Shown here: positions 15,141 to 17,648 of the stretch, piece after piece
Position numbering within the stretch: the stretch's first letter is position 1
Layout: every line of letters starts with the position of its first letter
Source: Lachnospiraceae bacterium UBA7225
GTDB taxonomy: Bacteria; Bacillota; Clostridia; Lachnospirales; Lachnospiraceae
Direction: 5' to 3'
Length of the DNA stretch: 17,648 nucleotides
NCBI GenBank assembly: GCA_002473385.1
Contig: DKTR01000060.1
Location: 1-17,648 of the forward strand
Program-made: the position numbers and the translations under genes
The notes under the pieces: generated by a model
Seen by the model: the letters and a program-made list of their open reading frames with translations, nothing else
Database searches by the model: none
Told to the model about the DNA's origin: nothing

Positions 15141-15215
15141 ATGATGCCAGGGTCAAAAGATCATGTGTTTCACACTTGCGTGAAAAAGCATCACCTTGGA
15201 ACCCGAAGGTATCAT
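15141..15215. repeat. Short structured element with ATGATGCC ends (element 2) in the cobT leader
   Basis: ATGATGCC (15141-15148) pairs with GGTATCAT (15208-15215, one G-T), GGGT (15150-15153) with ACCC (15201-15204), and TTTCAC with GTGAAA in the centre. The 3' half also carries GCATCA, which can pair instead with TGATGC of the left end, so two alternative folds exist. It shares ATGATGCCAGGG and the internal CCTTGG with element 1 at 7551. It begins two bases after the cob -10 box. Confidence 0.6.
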
Positions 15216-15258
15216 AATTAGATCAGAATCTGGGAGAAAGGAAAACAGGCGTATTATA

Positions 15259-16308
15259 ATGAGAGAATGGTTAGAAGAATATAGAGCAGAGCAGCTGGAT
15301 GAGGCCGCGATGGAGCTTTGCCGGAGAAAATGGGATAGTATTGCAAAGCCGCTGCGCAGCCTTGGCATGTTGGAGGAGTATCTGATACATATTGCCGGGA
15401 TCAGCGGCAGCGCCCGCATCTCGCTGGACAAAAAGGGACTGATTGTAATGTGTGCCGATAACGGCGTAGTAGAGGAAGGCGTTACCCAGACCGGACAGGA
15501 GGTTACGGCTCTGGTAACGGACAATTTCCTTTCCGGGCAGGCGACGGCGGCCGTGCTCTGTAAAAAGGCGGGGGCAGACATTTTCCCGGTTGATATCGGG
15601 GTGGCGACAGATACCTGCGCTTTAAACCGGAAGATTGCATATGGAACAAAAAATATGGCAAAGGAATGGGCAATGACGCGGGAGCAGGCACTGCAGGCAT
15701 TAAAGACCGGCTGCGATCTGGTCGGAGAGCTGGCTGCGAAAGGTTATCAGATTCTTGCTACAGGAGAGATGGGAATTGGAAACACGACGACCAGCAGTGC
15801 GCTGGCGTGCGCTTTCCTGCATGAGGAGCCGGAAAAAATGACCGGGCGCGGAGCAGGACTGACAAGCGCCGGGCTGGAAAAGAAAATACAGGTGATCAAA
15901 ACGGCACTGGCGCTGCATCTGCCGAAATGCCGGGATGCAGTGGACGTGTTGGCGGCGCTCGGCGGTCTGGACATCGCCGGGCTTGCCGGAGTATTTCTTG
16001 GCGGAGCGAAGTACCGTGTGCCGGTTGTAATCGATGGTTTCATTTCCTCGGTAGCTGCACTGACAGCGGTGCAGATCTGTCCGCAGTGCAGGGACTTTAT
16101 GCTTGCTTCCCATGTGTCGAAGGAGCCGGCTGCAGAGCTTGTTCTTGATGCGCTTGCCCTTGATGCGGCGCTGCATTGCAATATGTGTCTCGGCGAAGGA
16201 ACCGGAGCCGTTACGCTGTTCCCTGTGCTGGACATGGCATGTGAGGTTTATCAGAAAATGAGTACTTTTGACGATATTTCTATGGAGGCCTACCAGATGC
16301 TTACATAG
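15259..16308 (+). CDS. cobT: Nicotinate-nucleotide--dimethylbenzimidazole phosphoribosyltransferase
   Basis: CobT transfers the phosphoribosyl group of nicotinate mononucleotide to the lower-ligand base, making alpha-ribazole phosphate for cobalamin. The 349-residue protein shows KPLRSLGMLEE (30-40), MCADNGVVEEGVTQT, TGEMGIGNTTTSSALA (168-183), GRGAGL, the DGFISS segment and SHVSKEP. The catalytic Glu is Glu313 in LGEGTGA. The ATG at 15259 is chosen because CobT family similarity starts just after it; the only nearby ribosome-binding-like sequence, AGGCG, is weak. An in-frame TTG at 15196 would add 21 unlikely residues encoded by the leader element. It is the first gene of the cobT-cobU-cobS unit. 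No cobalamin riboswitch is visible in the short leader. Confidence 0.95.
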   Translation: MREWLEEYRAEQLDEAAMELCRRKWDSIAKPLRSLGMLEEYLIHIAGISGSARISLDKKGLIVMCADNGVVEEGVTQTGQEVTALVTDNFLSGQATAAVLCKKAGADIFPVDIGVATDTCALNRKIAYGTKNMAKEWAMTREQALQALKTGCDLVGELAAKGYQILATGEMGIGNTTTSSALACAFLHEEPEKMTGRGAGLTSAGLEKKIQVIKTALALHLPKCRDAVDVLAALGGLDIAGLAGVFLGGAKYRVPVVIDGFISSVAALTAVQICPQCRDFMLASHVSKEPAAELVLDALALDAALHCNMCLGEGTGAVTLFPVLDMACEVYQKMSTFDDISMEAYQMLT

Positions 16309-16328
16309 CAGGCAGGGAGATGAGCGTA

Positions 16329-16865
16329 ATGTTTATGGTAGTTACGGGAGGCAGCGGCAGCGGAAAATCCGCCTGGGCGGAGCAGCAGGTGACAGAGCTG
16401 GGAGAGCAGAAGCGCTATTATATAGCCACCATGCGGTGCGAGGATGAGGAAAGCCGCAGGCGCATCGAAAGGCATCGCAGGATGCGTGCAGGCAGGCAGT
16501 TTCAGACGCTGGAATGCCCGGTGAACCTGGAGACAGTTTCTCTGGAGCCGGGGAGTACAGTACTTTTGGAGTGTATGTCAAATCTGGCAGCAAATGAGTT
16601 TTTTGACGGCAGAGTGCATACGCCGCAGGAGACTGCCGAAAAGATTATGGCAGGGATTGAGGCAGTCAGGAGGCAGTGCGCCAACCTGATCGTTGTCACA
16701 AATGAGGTGTTTTCAGATGGAGCTGTGTCTGATGCGTGGACGATGCAGTATCTGGAGTGTCTGGGAAATATCAACTGCGCCATGGTGTGCGCGGCAGACT
16801 GCGCAGTGGAGGTTGTGTATGGCATTCCGGTGATCTTAAAGCAAAGTGAGGATATGAAACGATGA
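16329..16865 (+). CDS. cobU: Adenosylcobinamide kinase / adenosylcobinamide-phosphate guanylyltransferase
   Basis: This bifunctional enzyme phosphorylates adenosylcobinamide and then attaches GMP, activating it for nucleotide-loop joining. The 178-residue protein starts with the P-loop GGSGSGKS (7-14). The RRRIERHRRMR segment carries His49, the probable guanylylated histidine. ECMSNLAANE (81-90) and ITNE-like VVTNEVFSDG fit the family. An ATG also exists at 16320, but GGGAG (16315-16319) would touch it; the ATG at 16329 has 9-base spacing and is preferred. The gap to cobT is 20 bases, and the stop overlaps the cobS start (ATGA), so it is translated with cobS. Confidence 0.94.
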   Translation: MFMVVTGGSGSGKSAWAEQQVTELGEQKRYYIATMRCEDEESRRRIERHRRMRAGRQFQTLECPVNLETVSLEPGSTVLLECMSNLAANEFFDGRVHTPQETAEKIMAGIEAVRRQCANLIVVTNEVFSDGAVSDAWTMQYLECLGNINCAMVCAADCAVEVVYGIPVILKQSEDMKR

Positions 16866-17626
16866 ATCTGATTGGTGCATTTGTAATTGCGTTTTCGATG
16901 TATTCGCGTATTCCGATGCCGCGCATGGAGTGGACAAAGGAGCGGATGCGCTATATGTTCTGCTTCTTTCCGCTGATCGGCATTGTGATTGGCGGGCTGA
17001 TGCTGCTGTGGCGGCAGTACGGCAGTTATCTCGCAGGGGAAGGAAATTTCCGGACGGCAGTGCTGATTCTGATTCCGGTGCTCGTGACAGGCGGCATTCA
17101 TATGGACGGCTTTCTGGATACCTCGGATGCAATCAATTCCTATAAGCCGGTGGAGGAAAAGCTGGAGATTCTCAAGGATTCTCATTCCGGTGCGTTTGCG
17201 ATCCTTATGGGGATATGTTATTTTGTTCTGGCATTCGGTGTATACAGTGAAGCCACGATGGCAGATATGCGGGTGCTGGCAATTGGCTTCGTGTTGTCGC
17301 GCGCACTGAGCGCCCTGTCGGTTGTCACTTTTAAAAAGGCAAAAAACAGCGGGCTGGTGCATGCTTTTTCCGATGCTGCGCAGAAGAAAACAGTCGGTAT
17401 TACGATGGTCTGTTATATCGCTGTGTGTCTGCTGCTGATGATTGTGGTCTGCGGTCTGCGCGGCGCGGCCGGTTTTGCGGCGGCGTTGGCGGCATTTGGA
17501 TATTACCGGTGGATGTCATACCGGAAATTTGGCGGAACGACCGGGGATCTGGCAGGATTTTTTCTGCAGGTCTGTGAACTGGCAATGGCGGCTGCAGTGG
17601 TGACCGTTGGAAAATGGATAGGTTAG
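16862..17626 (+). CDS. cobS: Adenosylcobinamide-GDP ribazoletransferase (cobalamin synthase)
   Basis: CobS is an integral membrane enzyme that joins adenosylcobinamide-GDP and alpha-ribazole (or its phosphate) to complete cobalamin. The 254-residue protein has the expected length and several hydrophobic helices. The family signatures are clear: GGIHMDGFLDTSDA (79-92, Asp-rich metal site), ILKDSHSGAFAILMG (about 101-115) and FGGTTGDLAGFFLQVCE (about 224-240). Its start overlaps the cobU stop by four bases. It uses the products of both preceding enzymes, so the gene order matches the pathway. Confidence 0.96.
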   Translation: MNLIGAFVIAFSMYSRIPMPRMEWTKERMRYMFCFFPLIGIVIGGLMLLWRQYGSYLAGEGNFRTAVLILIPVLVTGGIHMDGFLDTSDAINSYKPVEEKLEILKDSHSGAFAILMGICYFVLAFGVYSEATMADMRVLAIGFVLSRALSALSVVTFKKAKNSGLVHAFSDAAQKKTVGITMVCYIAVCLLLMIVVCGLRGAAGFAAALAAFGYYRWMSYRKFGGTTGDLAGFFLQVCELAMAAAVVTVGKWIG

Positions 17627-17636
17627 GAGAATAGCG

Positions 17637-17648
17637 ATGAAACTTGTA
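17637..17648 (+). CDS. Start of a further gene in the cob operon (cut by window end)
   Basis: An ATG at 17637 follows AGGAGA (17625-17630) at 6-base spacing, ten bases after the cobS stop. Only MKLV is visible. By position it could be alpha-ribazole phosphatase (cobC) or another cobalamin gene; this is inference from context alone. Confidence 0.6.

Noticed and set aside
15141..15258. Cobalamin or TPP riboswitch upstream of cobT
   Set aside because: The conserved cores of both are missing and the leader is only about 115 bases; the structure there matches the ATGATGCC repeat instead.
15196..15258. TTG start of cobT at 15196
   Set aside because: It adds 21 residues read from the leader element, without a ribosome binding site, ahead of where CobT similarity begins.
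1..17648. CRISPR array, tRNA, rRNA, transposase or phage genes
   Set aside because: Looked for on both strands; no regularly spaced direct repeats, cloverleaf, rRNA sequence or transposase/integrase motifs were recognised.

Overview
The window looks like chromosomal DNA from a Gram-positive, spore-forming-lineage Clostridia, most likely a gut Lachnospiraceae. The reasons are the SpaA/CnaB-type sortase-anchored surface protein, a SpoIVA-type domain, AGGAGG-like ribosome binding sites, tyrosine-rich cell-wall-binding repeats, DUF1292 and DUF5662 proteins, and a late cobalamin gene set (cobT-cobU-cobS). I see no phage genes, transposase, CRISPR array, tRNA or rRNA. This taxonomic call is inference from gene content only.

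Layout. 1-3933: the 3' part of a very large multi-domain surface adhesin ending in a sortase signal, closed by a bidirectional terminator shared with a convergent DUF1292 gene (4035-4376, minus). 4377-4582: divergent promoter region. 4583-7037: a two-gene unit, a GlgX/isoamylase-like GH13 protein that has lost its catalytic residues, then a DUF5662 protein. 7047-7523: luxS (minus). 7551-7799: a highly folded repeat-like element of about 250 bp between luxS and trpS. 7906-10370: trpS, then mgtE preceded by a possible 9-codon leader ORF. 10397-11412: cysK with its own strong promoter and a palindrome at the start site. 11476-12249: a SpoIVA-like protein containing only the C-terminal half, whose ribosome binding site and TTG start lie inside the cysK terminator hairpin. 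12359-14985: a promoter and two adjacent secreted proteins with the same repeat scaffold but different C-terminal wall hydrolase domains (SleB-like, then lysozyme/transglycosylase-like). 15110-17648: a perfect-consensus promoter, a second copy of the repeat-like element, then cobT-cobU-cobS and the first codons of another gene.

How the genes work together. CobT, CobU and CobS build and join the lower nucleotide loop of cobalamin. LuxS and CysK are both sulfur-metabolism enzymes but are not adjacent or co-transcribed. The two repeat-bearing hydrolases are probably co-expressed for peptidoglycan remodelling. The strongest leads are the catalytically dead GH13 protein, the SpoIVA protein without an ATPase domain, and the two elements sharing the ATGATGCCAGGG end, one of which lies across the probable start site of the cob transcript.
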